Shown one piece after another: positions 22,929 through 34,136 of a stretch of 64,000 nt of DNA. A program made the position numbers and the translations under genes. Source of the stretch: Cordia subcordata (Eukaryota; Streptophyta; Magnoliopsida; Boraginales; Cordiaceae); contig JAPTOF010000028.1 in NCBI GenBank assembly GCA_028554755.1, positions 3,764,501-3,828,500 of the forward strand, in the 5' to 3' direction. The notes below the pieces were generated by a model, which saw only the letters and a program-made list of their open reading frames with translations, searched no databases and was not told the origin of the DNA. The first letter of the stretch is position 1; each line of letters opens with the position of its first letter.

Positions 22929-24810
22929 TGATGTGTTGTGTTTTTGTGTGCGTTTGAATTGTTATTTGTCTATATTTTGGAGGTGTATTGAGCTTAATAG
23001 TTGCATTAATGTAGTACTTGTGCTAGGCATAGGCTTAAGTGTATAAAACTGTACATACTTGAGTTTAAAAGGTAAATGCTACATTAATGACTTGTTTTGG
23101 ATGTTATAGGTGAGATTGAGGATTGTTTGCAGATGAACGAAGATGGAGAAGATTTGAGCAAGGATTGGAAGCATAATTGAAGATGAAAAGTGGAAGAAAA
23201 TCAAGTTTGGAGGCTTTCGGACAAAGGTCAAGACAATTGGAAGCAAAACGAAGCTAAAACGAAGCCAAAAGAGAGCAGAGAGACACTACCGGAACATTGG
23301 CTTCAAAGTACCCGTGTACCAGCTCACTATTCCGCCAAAAACAGAGAGTAAGCTTTTACTATCGGAATAGAGACCCCTTGGTACTGGTGCTCCGGTAGAG
23401 TGTTCTGATAGTCACAAAACTCAACTATATAAGCCCGCTTTTGGTCATTTTGTAAGGAATTAAGTCATATTCTTTTACACCCATCTCCCAAAACCCTAAT
23501 TCCTCTTTCACCAACCTCCTACACATACATACACTCACACACTTTTCACCTAGCCTTAAGTTCATTTGGAGAGATTCAAACACTTGGATCAAAGGCTACT
23601 CAAGGATTTTGTGCAAGAAATGCTAGAATGGAAAGGGAGTTTTCTCTTTTCTGTTTCATCCTTTATTATACTATGTTTGAGTAGATTTGTTTAGGGTGAT
23701 GACACTTGTGTAATGGGTTGATTCTTTGCTTCTATATTATGGGATTCAATGGCTTAATGTATATACATATGCTATGTTCTTCTTATTTCAATGGCTATTG
23801 CTCAATACGTGTCTAGGTGTTTGATAATATGCCTATGAGAGTTGCATATGTATAAATTGAAGTCTATTTGCTACTAAACACCTCCAATCCATTCTATAAT
23901 CATGTCTGTGTGTTTATGTGTGGATCTTATGAAGTAGGTATTGCTTATATTCATGTCCATGTGAATGTTTGCATGCCTAGTAGTAAATATGACCTCAATA
24001 TTCCATACATGTTAGTTCAAAAGTGCGTTTAATGGTCTAATCCGAGCATGACGATGTTTGGTAGTCGAATAGGTCATTTTATTCGAAAACACATTAGCTT
24101 AGAACATGTATGAATGCATTAATAGGTCAAATCCCACTATTATGACCCTAGAATGACGAAGCATAATTAAAGGCTAGTCTAAATCGAGTCTCCTTTGGCT
24201 TTAAATCTAGCCAATAGGTTTCTGGGTAGATTTAGTTGACTCTAGCGACACTAGGTCTTGGCTTTAAATCCAGCCAATGATTTAAGTACTAGGGTAGGTT
24301 TGTTCTAGGTCACTTAGGAAGCTAGTTAGTCACTCTTAAGGCCCTAGGTCATAAGGACCATGCTGTAACTCTAGGAGGCACCGCCTAGGGACGGACCCGC
24401 ACCGAGTCCTAGGGAGAAATTAGGATATTAACGAAGCAACCTAGTGAAAGAGCAATTGATAATTAAGCCATTTCATGTAATCCCATAGTATTGGAATCTA
24501 AGATCACTCATTAACAAGTAGATGTCACCTTAATTCTTTCCATTTGTTAGTTCTCTCTAGATAGCTTGTCTCTATATTTCCCATTTCCTATAGTGTAGTT
24601 TTATTTACTTTAGTTAGAGCTCCCAACCATTCAAAAATCACCAAAAATAGTTAGTTTAAGTTTCCTTTCTAGCATTCTCTAAAACACACCGTAGAATCCA
24701 TCTCACAACATCGCCTCCCTGTGGTTCGACACCTGTTCTCGCACACACTACATTGCATCGATCTATGCGCTTGCGGGTCTTTACAGCTTGTACTCAAAAG
24801 ACGACTATCA
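22929..24810 (+). repeat. 3' LTR of E3
   Basis: It begins TGATGTGTTG and ends GACTATCA. It carries a TATA box (23426-23433) and the two TTGGCT/AGCCAA hairpins. It has one copy of the 73-bp unit doubled in the 5' LTR, plus a short extra stretch near 23465-23500 that the 5' LTR lacks. Confidence 0.93.
23426..23433 (+). promoter_or_regulatory. TATA box, E3 3' LTR
   Basis: TATATAAG, same context as 14240-14247. Transcription from here would run into E2 antisense to its genes. Confidence 0.6.
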
Positions 24811-24815
24811 TCAGT
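24811..24815. repeat. Right target duplication of E3 (TCAGT)
   Basis: Identical to 13666-13670. Confidence 0.92.
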
Positions 24816-25440
24816 CATCGTTTCTATAATATGATCCTCTACACATAAATCCACTGAGTTAATCATCTAACATTCTTCCTCTTCCCTACTCACATTTAAC
24901 TTTTTTACTGCCTTAGCTACTTTCATTGTAGACCTTAAATTACTGAATTTGACCTCTAATATCCCAAACTTGCAGTGTATGACTGCATTAGCAGTAGCAA
25001 GGAAGGGGCACCCTAAGAGAATAGGAGTAGCAAGCGTAGTGTCACAGCCAGAGTCCATATATAACACAATGAAGTCAACAAGATAAACAAACTCTCCAAC
25101 AGTACCATCTCATCTTCATAAATGCCCCTTGGTCTATACTCAGACCTATCAGCTAGCTGCAAGGTAACATGAGTAGGGGAAGAGTACTAGTGCTTAGCTA
25201 CTGATAGATGGAATAGGGGATCAGATTAACACTAAAACCTAGGTCAAGAAGAGTATGATCAATGATGGTTTCTCGAATACGAAAAGATATGGTGAAGGCT
25301 CCTGGGTCACTCAACTTGGGTAGAAGGCCTAAAATACAAATGCTACTAACGTTCTCCGTCTGCCTCATCTTTTTAGGCATTCTAGAAGTGCAACACTTAT
25401 GCGTGCAGAGATCTTTGAAAAATTTGGAATAAGCAGGAAT
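24816..25440 (-). pseudogene. Protease region, E2 (broken, cut by E3)
   Basis: 25198-25380 reads ICILGLLPKLSDPGAFTI and the active site LLDLGFSVNLIPYSIYQ. 24867-25067 reads PILLGCPFLATANAVIHC, the C-terminal half. The DLG motif is kept, but the two halves are in separate frames, and the gene is severed from its linker (13132-13665) by E3. Confidence 0.8.
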
Positions 25441-27300
25441 AGAAAGAATAGCATTTTCGAAAGGAAGATTGACTTTTAGATCTTTCAGGTGCTCTAAAAT
25501 TTTAAATATCCTAGAGTCCTCGACAGCTTTCGCTTTCTTTCATGCTTGAGGATAAAGGGCTTTAGACATGGGTTTGACAGGACCAATGGCCTGCTTCCTA
25601 TCCCGATAGGAACTATTCTCAACACATTTTTTAGCAAAGTTCTTCTTCTATGCAGAACTAGTCTCTCCAAAAACAAAAGGTACTAGAGGCATAGACACTG
25701 CTTAATCAACTCCCACATTACTATCAACTACTTGGCCACTTCTCAAAGTTATAATAGCTTTGGCTTGGGCCTAGTGGTGTTAGGGTTAGTGAAGGAATAG
25801 GACTGTACTCTAAGGTTAACCTTAGGTTAGGATAGAAGCTTTCCAAGATATCTAGTGCTTAATTAGCCAGTAATTTGACCCAACTGTGCATCCATCCTAG
25901 CTATATGCTGTTCATTATTTTCCAATGCCTACTGCTGGTTCAGGATCAATTATAACAACATATCAAAGTGATTGTCATTACCAAAGTCACTAGTAAGGGT
26001 GGACGTTGCAGGAACAGATGAAGATGTAGCAGATTGGGTAGCATAAGGTTGATTGGCCGAAGCATTTGGAAACCTAAAAGGGTTAACGTGATAGAAACTT
26101 GGAGGATTTGACTGAACAATACGTAATCGCTACTGGAATGGGACTTGGGATTGGAAGGACTCTTGTTGACACCACAAAAACTTAGGATTATCCCTCTACC
26201 TGGGATTATAAGTGCTAGATTAAGGGTTATACTCACGTGTATACCCCAGTGCAGCACAGACTTGCTCTTGTATGAATTCAGGAAATTGAGGAGCCAAATG
26301 ACAAGATAATGTCTCATGTGAAGGATCAAAACAAAGTGCATATACTTCAATAGACTCTGTAGATAAAGGCCCTAAATGAGTGGTTTTATGCCCTGTGACG
26401 GTGCTAGACTTAAAGTGATGAATTGGTCTAACTTATGGGTCAAAGTCTCAACTTCAGATGGAAGGTCAGAAGATGTACTTATCTCATGAACTCTTCTCCT
26501 ATGATTCCCCTTATTTGACCTATCCATTGCAATATTTTGGAAAGAATTCTCAGCTATGGTCTTTAACCTCTCCTAGGCACCACATGGTCTTAAGTTGTAA
26601 AAACCACCCCAAGCATAGCGTTCATTATCATGCGTTGAGACTCGGTCAATTATCGAAAGAAGTATTGAAGTAAGTCATGGATGCCAAACCCATGATGAGG
26701 ACACTGTCGCAGAAGTTCATTGAACCTCTTCAATGCTTCGTAGAATGGTTCTAACTTGTGTTGAGCAAAGGTCATGATGGACGCTCTTAAGTTAGCAGTT
26801 TTGGCCATAGGGTAAAACCGTCGATAACATCGTGCTTGGAGTTCGTCCTAGGAAGTGATAGATCTGCGCAACAAGGAATGGAGCCATTGTTCGGCTTTAT
26901 CCTTGAGCGAGAAAAGGAATAGCATGAGCTGAATGTGCTATTGAGTCACGTTTGGGAAATTGAAAGTAGAATAAATTTCTACGAAATCGGTGACATGCTT
27001 TAATAGATTCTCATTGTTTCTCCCATAGAAGGAAGGAAGCATAGCTAAAGTACCATGCTTGACTTTAAAGGTAGCTTTCCCCAAACCCAGTAGATTGATG
27101 GCTAAGTTAGGTTTAAAAGAGTTGGGGAGAAAATACTGCCTAAGGGTAGGTTCTTCAGGTAGGTTAAGCCCAGCAGCTTGATCTTGAACTTGTAAAGGGA
27201 GATTATTGTTCCTCACTTGAAAATTTTGCAGTGAGAGGTTGTTGTTGTCAACCTGAGGATTGAGAGGCGGTTTAGCCATCTCTTCTTGTAAATCTCTAGC
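25441..27300 (-). pseudogene. gag and spacer, E2 (broken)
   Basis: The start is near 27279 (MAKPPLNPQVDNNN). It continues LPEEPTLRQYFLPNSFKPNL and MLPSFYGRNNENLLKHVTDF, matching E3 gag. The capsid core is readable in pieces between 26940 and 26690 (DKAEQWLHSLL, RRFYPMAKTANLRASIMTF). The proline-rich tail (26350-25946) and the spacer before protease (25676-25494) follow in shifting frames with many stops. Confidence 0.78.
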
Positions 27301-27610
27301 TTGGTGATTGATTCTTTATGGCTCGAGATTAATGGGAATGATTGGCAATCTAAGGGATCTCTTACCTTGCATACACCTCCTAAAGAGTTCAAAGTTCTAC
27401 TCCTAACAATTCAAAAGGACTCTAACCCAAAAGCAAAAGAAATAAACAATTACCTAAAAACTAGTATAAAAGGAAAAAACAATAAATGCAAGTATGAACA
27501 GAAATAAACAAGAGAGCTCAAACTATACCCAAAAAAAAAAGATAATTCAATAGGATAAACCACCATGTGCTCAAAAAGCACAATTGAGCAAAGAGTTAAA
27601 CCATAGCGCC
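27301..27610 (-). other. Untranslated leader of E2
   Basis: About 310 bp between primer site and gag, AT-rich. The plus-strand frame at 27301-27507 is not supported by any similarity. Confidence 0.55.
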
Positions 27611-27628
27611 TCCTCGGCAACGGTGCCA
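27611..27628 (-). other. Primer binding site for tRNA-Asp, E2
   Basis: The minus strand reads TGGCACCGTTGCCGAGGA, two changes from the E3 site, six bases inside the 5' LTR end. Confidence 0.82.
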
Positions 27629-27634
27629 AAGACT

Positions 27635-29752
27635 TGATCTTTCCCTAAGGTATGAACCCTAGGGATGCTCACAAGTGCAAGGATCGTATGTAATGCAATG
27701 TGTAAGTACAGGGTTGTTCTTCCACAAAGAGGCTAAACTTGGGTCAAACCCTATGACTTAATATGCTCTAAAGTCGAAAATGCAACTTAAATTCTTTTTG
27801 AAGATTTTATACTAGAAACCAGTTATGTAGTGGAGCATTTCACAATCAAATAAACCCTAAACAAGTAGAAAATGGTGCTATTACTCAAATCGACCAAGAG
27901 GACAAAACAACTAGTAAGGAAATAGGGTGACTCATACTTGCTCACAACTTAATTACACACTTCTTTTATGGCTCAAGCTAGAGTCTTAGGGTAATGTTTA
28001 TGCTCTCAAACTAGAAATCAAAGTAATTAACAAATTACCCTAGAAACCGTGGTGTGAAACTATCCCTGGCAAGCCCACTTAGAGCATAGCATGGTCCTAA
28101 TGGTTAATCGGGATTCTAGATTACTTTTTGAGATTTCTAAGTAGGATTGATGTCAATCTAACTTAGTGGTTAACTCATTAACTAAATTTGAAGCTAAGAA
28201 TCACCTACGTAAGTTTGATTAGACTATGCCGGTTACCTTTTAACTGGATTTAACATTAAAGGTGCTAGCGAAAGTCTAAACACAAGATCCCAAACCAATG
28301 ATCAATCCTTTAAGCAAGATGTTGAGTGAACTTCATTCCTAATCTCTTACATGGATTAGGCCGAAAGAGATTGAGAATCTCAAGTTTTATTGTGCACATT
28401 AAAATCACTCTCATGCATCCTCACCTACTCTATTCATATATTCAGATTTAATTTACTCATGCCATCTTGTCTACTTAATCCAAAGCTTTCAAAAATTCTA
28501 GTCATGCATACTTTGAGTATTTGCTTTTAAAAGATAATGGTTCTAACATTTAAATGTATTTAGAGAGACTTACTGCAAACCATTCTAGTTACAAAATCTA
28601 AAGCAAATACAATTTGAAACCTTTATAAAGAAAGTATTCAATTCCACTACAAGTCAAGCATTTTTCACCTATAGAATTTAAGAAATCATAACTACAAGAG
28701 AACGCAAATCAGAATGTAATGCTTTCCTCTCAGCCGTGTGAAGTAACCTTGGCTGGCTTTTCTTTTAGTTCAACTACCTGCACTTGCATTCGTCATCGAC
28801 GGAGAGCCAATAAGCACGGCTTCGCATTTGTCTCTACTAAAGGCCACGAACATAGCTCAAGGAATGCTCTCTTCGCTTATCACGTCCCTGAGCAACCAGA
28901 AGCACAAAGGAAACGTCACAAGCTGCTGCCACTTAATTTTCCTCTCCGATTATCCCTATATATTCTAGGTGTCGATGAGGTAGGAATAGAGTAGTTTGTT
29001 TTTTTTTTCTTTCTTTGGTCAAGCTTGAGGAGTTAACTGCATTTTGGTAGCTAGTTGAATGAAATTCTGCTCCAGCACCACCTTCCTCAAGAATTATTTC
29101 AGCCAACTATACAAAAGAGGGAAGAAGTCTCCTACTAGGTGCCAACCATTTGCTGAAATATCTCAACAACCTCATCCTCAAAGAGTCCAACCCCTCTTTT
29201 TCTTCTTTACCCTTGATTTTGAACTCTTCTTGTTGATAAGAATCAATCCAGAAGTTGTTACTTTTATTTAAATTCAAACCTGTAAGTAAAGATAAGATAA
29301 AAGCTAGCTTTTTAAGTAAAGGTTGAAAGAGAATTAGTCGTGCATGCATGGCTTGATTAGTGTGCACGTGAATGTGAGGAATGAAGAAAGTAATTGGCAT
29401 TTTAGGTAGTTGCTGCTTTGCTTATTTGTGAAAGTACAATTCATGTGAAGTAGGCTTAAGCAATGCGAATAACATAATATGAAATTGAATCCTAGAACAT
29501 GCATATGCACCAAACTTTACACAAACTCAATCCCGGCACTCACCCGTCATTCAAGGGCACTCAGAATATGCCAACACACACTTTATGTATTTAGAATGGC
29601 TCAAATGAACACTAAAGCATGCAAACCTTATCAAGCAAGCATTATTAACATTAATGCACAAATTTCCATGCAAATGTACTTGTAAAGCTCCAGAATCCAT
29701 CTAAAACGCAAGCTAATGGCGTCAATGCGCCCGCAAAGATCAAGGCGTATCA
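27635..29752 (-). repeat. 5' LTR of E2
   Basis: Plus-strand ends are TGATCTTTCCC and GGCGTATCA. It is homologous to 6690-9210 but lacks ~400 bp between AACATAATAT and GAAATTGAAT (near 29480). Confidence 0.88.
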
Positions 29753-29757
29753 CTAAT
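29753..29757. repeat. Right target duplication of E2 (CTAAT)
   Basis: Pairs with CTAAC at 6685-6689, one base different. Confidence 0.65.
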
Positions 29758-30407
29758 TGTATTTCCACTTATCTTGTCTAAGCTAATCTTATTTTCATGG
29801 ACTTAACTATCTTGAGTTTTTTGGACATAGGGTTGGCCAATTTTAAACCCAAATGAGTGGAGATGTTTTAAGGCGGTAATCATATTTATGTTCATGCAAA
29901 TATGATCGAAACATATCTCAATGCAATATAAACATCCACCAAAACATGTTGGAACTCTTCTTTGATGGCTCCTTGCAATTCTCAATCCAAAAGCATAAGA
30001 CAATAGCATTTCCTAGATATTCTGCCTCTGCTTTCTCTTGCACTTTTCTCTTGGTTGGATAATTACACAAAAAAATACTTTGCTAATGCTAATACAAACA
30101 TTCAATCATAAAAGAAACATTACAAGGATATCAAGAACATCCTATGCTTTTTTTAATTAAAGCTACAAACAACCACAAAGATCTATACATGAAACCGCCT
30201 ATAGCTAAGCTTTGTTGACCATGCATGATGTTCTATCATGCATACATACGAACCATCAACAGGGTTTTCTATCACTTACACATATAAGCATAAAACCACA
30301 AGTATATGCAATACAAGATTTCCTAATATTTCCACCCAGAAAATAACTAAAAACTTGTGCAAAAACAATGTTCTTTCTGAGCCTAAGCATATTGTGCATG
30401 AGCCTAA
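29758..30407 (-). other. Leader of Copia element C1, proximal half
   Basis: Sequence just downstream of the C1 primer site. The 68-residue frame at 29803-30009 resembles no retrotransposon domain I can name. The insertion of E2 cuts the region at 29757. Confidence 0.55.
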
Positions 30408-30419
30408 GCTTTGATACCA
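30408..30419 (-). other. Primer binding site for initiator tRNA-Met, C1
   Basis: The minus strand reads TGGTATCAAAGC, two bases after the LTR end. The typical plant Copia site is TGGTATCAGAGC, so there is one change. Confidence 0.82.
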
Positions 30420-30421
30420 CT

Positions 30422-32306
30422 TGTTGAATCGATAGTTTTACATGTTGTCTATCCTAGTCATATTTTCAAAAATTCTACTAAGAGAAACAAGCTAAGAAAG
30501 CGAAAATAACCACATATCACTCACAAGAACATGTAAAAGAACACATAGAACATAACTAGTATTTGCATAATATGTAAAAGTAACATCTTGAAGCGTGTGG
30601 CCTTTGGTGAAGCTACAATCATGAGCTTTGTTCCAGCTCATGAACAAGGCCACCAAAAATTTTAACTAAAAGGGTGTTGTCAATAAACTCAAGGCAACTT
30701 TGTAGTCTACATCCCTATGATTTAAGAGACTTATCTTGAGAAAATAGCCTCTTTGTGTAAGAAAAAGCAAAAATAATATGCTCTTGAAAATCTAGAGCAA
30801 AAATCACACAATAAGTGTGTACAATGTGTTGTAGTATTGTCTTGCCAAAATGGCAGAGATCAACTACAAAAATGGATACTAGAAATGGTTTAGGGTCTTG
30901 TGTATTTATAGGAAAAGTTTGCCACCCAAACCTTGTAAACTCATCATACAGGAAACTTTTCCTTGTAGTAAATATTTGCCACATCTTAGAAGTTACTTGT
31001 ATGACTTGAATTCTTATACAAGTTGTAGTTACTTATAACATTTGGATTCTCTTGTAGTAACTTTCTACCACATGTCTTGGAAGACTTGGGCTACGCTGAC
31101 AATCCAAGCCCAACATATAGTCCATAATCCATATGGAGGCTCAAGCTCAACCATTCAAGGCTAATTAGGTTATCTTGGGCCCTACGATACCCAAGCCCAA
31201 TTCCAAGTTTTGGCCCAAATAGGCTACTACCACAATATGGAATTTGCTCTTTCAAGATTACTGTCTCAAAGTCATTCAACCAAGGAAGGGACCAAGAAGA
31301 CACAATTAACCTTCGCTTCCAAAAATGCCCTTACCAAATTTAGGTAACATAATGACCATTTTTAACTCTGATCTATTCCACCATAAGATCAAAGTTGCAT
31401 TCCAAGGATAATTGCTGCTACCAAGAAGATTATTACAAAATAATGTGAACTTTGTCTTTGACCTATTAAATAACCAACCATATTGCCCCTTTATGTATAC
31501 CCACAGTTAAGGCTGGTCCTTTGGCCCTTGTACTATCACCTCCTTAGCTACATCTTCTCTATTGGGTCTCTTGTCCTATAAAAAACCATCCTTGGTCTCG
31601 AGAGCGACTCTCAAGCTAAATAACCGATACACCCAAAAAGGTAGTATCACTAGATCTAGATTCGGATGATCAACCGGACAATCCTAAGGGGGCTCGTAGA
31701 TTACATATTACATATGCACATTCCAACTAATTAGAACTAGGCACTCAACACATTAGGCTGTTGATCTTAATAAAATAAGATCTCACCCACAGTGAATCAA
31801 AGCACCAAACTCTAACTTCATTAATTCATCCACATATACTCAAGATTAAGAGCAATGGCCACTTAGTAGCAGTAAGTATCTTGTTTTCTTTTGTTTAAAA
31901 TATGTCTCTAGAAAACATACTCACAATAGTCCTGTCCAATGCAAGATACACATACACACACACACTAGAGAGACAAGTTTGGAAAGTCCTTCAATAACCT
32001 AGGTAGATCACCCTCAACGAGGAGACTTGCTTACTATAATCTTATCCCTGTAAAGGACCCAACACTACCATTAAGTTACGCACTCCTTTATGACAAGACT
32101 AAATCTTGACTTGGACCTCTGGACGTCCAGCCTCACTGTGCACATAAGTCATTAGCTCAAGTCGAGAGACCTTTATACATGCATTAATAATACATACTAG
32201 AGATAATATGTAATAAACTCATAATGCCATAAATAAAATGATTATACATTGTTTAACATCTAAAATGTCATATACAAGTGAGCTTTAAGGCATACTAATC
32301 CCAACA
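30422..32306 (-). repeat. 5' LTR of Copia element C1
   Basis: On the minus strand it runs from TGTTGGGATTAGTATGCC to ATCGATTCAACA. Its 1,885 bp match the 1,891-bp solo LTR at 38544-40434. The TATA box is at 30903-30910. The adjacent primer site shows it is a 5' LTR and not a solo LTR. Confidence 0.88.
30903..30910 (-). promoter_or_regulatory. TATA box, C1 5' LTR
   Basis: TATAAATA on the minus strand, at the same place as in the other LTRs of this family. Confidence 0.6.
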
Positions 32307-32362
32307 CAACAATCTTCCTGTATAAGACTTTAAAGGCCGATTTAGAGGTTTTATTTTGTAAC
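32307..32362. other. Unassigned 56 bp between C1 and N1
   Basis: Nothing recognisable. It lies outside the C1 LTR end and before the start of N1, so it may be old target DNA or part of an unseen element. Confidence 0.4.
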
Positions 32363-33919
32363 TAATATGTGTCATTGGTGCATTTTTTGCATGCACATTT
32401 AAGGGCATTCAGAGCTTAATTGAGTAGAGGGTTTATGCATAACTATTAATATTTGTACATAATGTATTTAGACATATAAATGCAAAGCTAAGTGTCGTAT
32501 TTTGTGTTTTAGATAAGTTTTGGGATGCGTTCGAACTTTCATGAGGAAGAAATGAGCTAAAAGATGAAGACTGGAAGAAAAGAAATGAAGAATGGAACAT
32601 TCTGACCCAACCGGTCAACCTTAAAGAAGAGCCGAGCCAGTCGACCGGCCACCCTAGAGAACATAGAAATTCTAATAGTTAAGATGCCCTCCAAAGCCAG
32701 TCGACTGACAGGACCAAAAAGCTATCCAATTCGGACGATCAAGTTCATCAAGGAGACGGTCGATTGGCCAGGTCAATTGGCAGAACCCGATAATAATTAT
32801 AAATAATTCGTTTCAGCTCATGTACAAAGGAGATACTCAATTTTTTTAAACCCGAATAAACCCTAACCTTCTACCCACTTCATAAAATACCTAAACTTAG
32901 CATCCTATACCAAACCAAGTAAGGATTGAAGCTTGTAACAAGAGATTGAAAAATACTGCCTTGGATTTAAAGGGAGTTCCTTATCCCTTTTCTTATTCTT
33001 GTAAATATGCTCTGTAATTGAGTTAGAGCAAGGGTTGATTGATGTTGTATATTACATTAGGGCTTTGAATAAAGGATTTTTATGTATCTTTGGATTTTAA
33101 TACATGCTTGTTACACAAAACGATGGCATGATTCAAATGTCTATGTATTGGAAATCAAACATGTCTATGTGTTTGCTAAGATGCCTACATGAACTTACGT
33201 GTGTTATATGTGCTTCAAATGCTTTTATCTATTTATATCAGTGATATGATTGTGCTTAATTCATGGCTTTGCTTAGTAGAGTAAGCTTTAGATTTAAATC
33301 TAACTAATAGGTTACATGCTTTGTTTACCCGAGTTTAGGTACTAGTCCTTGGCTTTAAACCCAACCAAGTGGATAAGTTAACCTCGATTAGAGTATCCCT
33401 CACCTACGTTAGTGTTGGTTAATTGATCCTTCATGTCACATAGTGTTTAGACGCTAGTCCAACCCAACCACAAGGATAAGTTCTAAGCATGGATTGCATA
33501 GGCTAGGATAGATTAGCCCTTAGCTTTAAACATAGCCAACAAGTTGAACCACTAGTATTGGTTAAGAGATCCCCAGTCAACACAATATCAATAGAAGTCT
33601 TAAGCCATAGATGGACCTAATTCGTTATCATTGCTCGAGTCTAGTTGCAATGCAATCACCCTAGGTCCCCTTCTTCTTTGTTAGGTTTCCTTTCTTAGCT
33701 TCGCTTCCGTAAATTCCTCCATAGTTTAGGTTTATTTTCCTTTTTCCCAAGCTCTCTTCACATCCTAAATATTCACACATACGCACGTAGCTAGTTTTAG
33801 GCACTCAAGCACTTAGATATCAAACGAAGGTAGCCTTCCTGTGGAGACAATACTTGCACTTGAATCTACTATACCACAAATAATTTGTACGCCTGCGGGT
33901 GTAAAACTCGACACAATCA
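32363..33919 (+). repeat. 5' LTR of N1
   Basis: It aligns end to end with the N2 LTRs (start TAATATGTGTCATT against TGATGTGTGTCATT, end ACACAATCA). It carries worn copies of the CCGGTCGACCGG cluster (32610-32790), a TATA box (32798-32805) and worn TTRGCT/AGCYAA hairpins (about 33280-33545). Confidence 0.8.
32798..32805 (+). promoter_or_regulatory. TATA box, N1 LTR
   Basis: TATAAATA, directly downstream of the GTCGACC-rich cluster. Confidence 0.5.
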
Positions 33920-33925
33920 AGTTTT

Positions 33926-33943
33926 TGGCACCATTTGCCAATG
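33926..33943 (+). other. Worn primer binding site, N1
   Basis: TGGCACCATTTGCCAATG, several changes from the tRNA-Asp complement in E3, six bases after the LTR end. Confidence 0.7.
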
Positions 33944-34047
33944 AGGCACAGTATTGGTTCTTCATGTGCTTTTTGTGTTTGTCATTAGTTGCTTGCATGT
34001 GCTCTATCTTTTCTTGATTTCTATTATTCAAAAACTGCCCAAAAAAA

Positions 34048-34105
34048 TTAAAAATATTGAAAAAAGAAAAAAAATTGAAAAATTTAAAAATTCAAAAAAA
34101 AAGTT
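34048..34105 (+). repeat. A-rich tract in N1 leader
   Basis: Runs of A with few other bases, just before the coding region. N2 has the same at 42859-42915 (T-rich on plus). Confidence 0.7.
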
Positions 34106-34136
34106 TGAATTGTGAAGAGGCTTTACTTGTGATTCA

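Larger units (their letters stand above)
13671..24810 (+). mobile_element. Athila-type Ty3/gypsy element E3, full length
   Basis: An 11.1 kb element: 5' LTR (13671-15578), tRNA-Asp primer site (15585-15602), gag, protease, linker, RT, RNase H, integrase, 1.4 kb 3' UTR, polypurine tract (22911-22926), 3' LTR (22929-24810). Perfect TCAGT target duplications flank it. It interrupts the protease-linker region of E2 in the opposite orientation. LTRs differ by several percent by eye, and every coding domain has at least one stop or frameshift, so it is an ageing, inactive copy. Confidence 0.95.
6690..29752 (-). mobile_element. Athila-type Ty3/gypsy element E2, complete but split by E3
   Basis: Two LTRs (27635-29752 and 6690-9210) flank a primer site for tRNA-Asp, gag, protease, linker, RT, RNase H, integrase, a ~1.6 kb 3' UTR and a polypurine tract. 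Removing E3 and its duplicated target leaves about 11.9 kb, a normal Athila length. All reading frames carry stops or shifts, so E2 cannot move by itself. The LTRs differ by ~400 bp in length and at many bases, so it is older than E3. Confidence 0.9.
4991..32306 (-). mobile_element. Copia-type element C1, 5' half, split by E2
   Basis: Joining the parts across E2 gives, in minus-strand order: 5' LTR (30422-32306), primer site (30408-30419), leader (30407-29758, then 6684-5931), gag and start of protease (5930-4991). The five bases next to E2 are CTAAC on the left and CTAAT on the right, as expected for a target duplication with one later change. C1 is therefore older than E2. Its LTR is the same family as L1, L2 and the solo LTR at 38544. 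No integrase, RT or 3' LTR is in the window. Confidence 0.7.
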
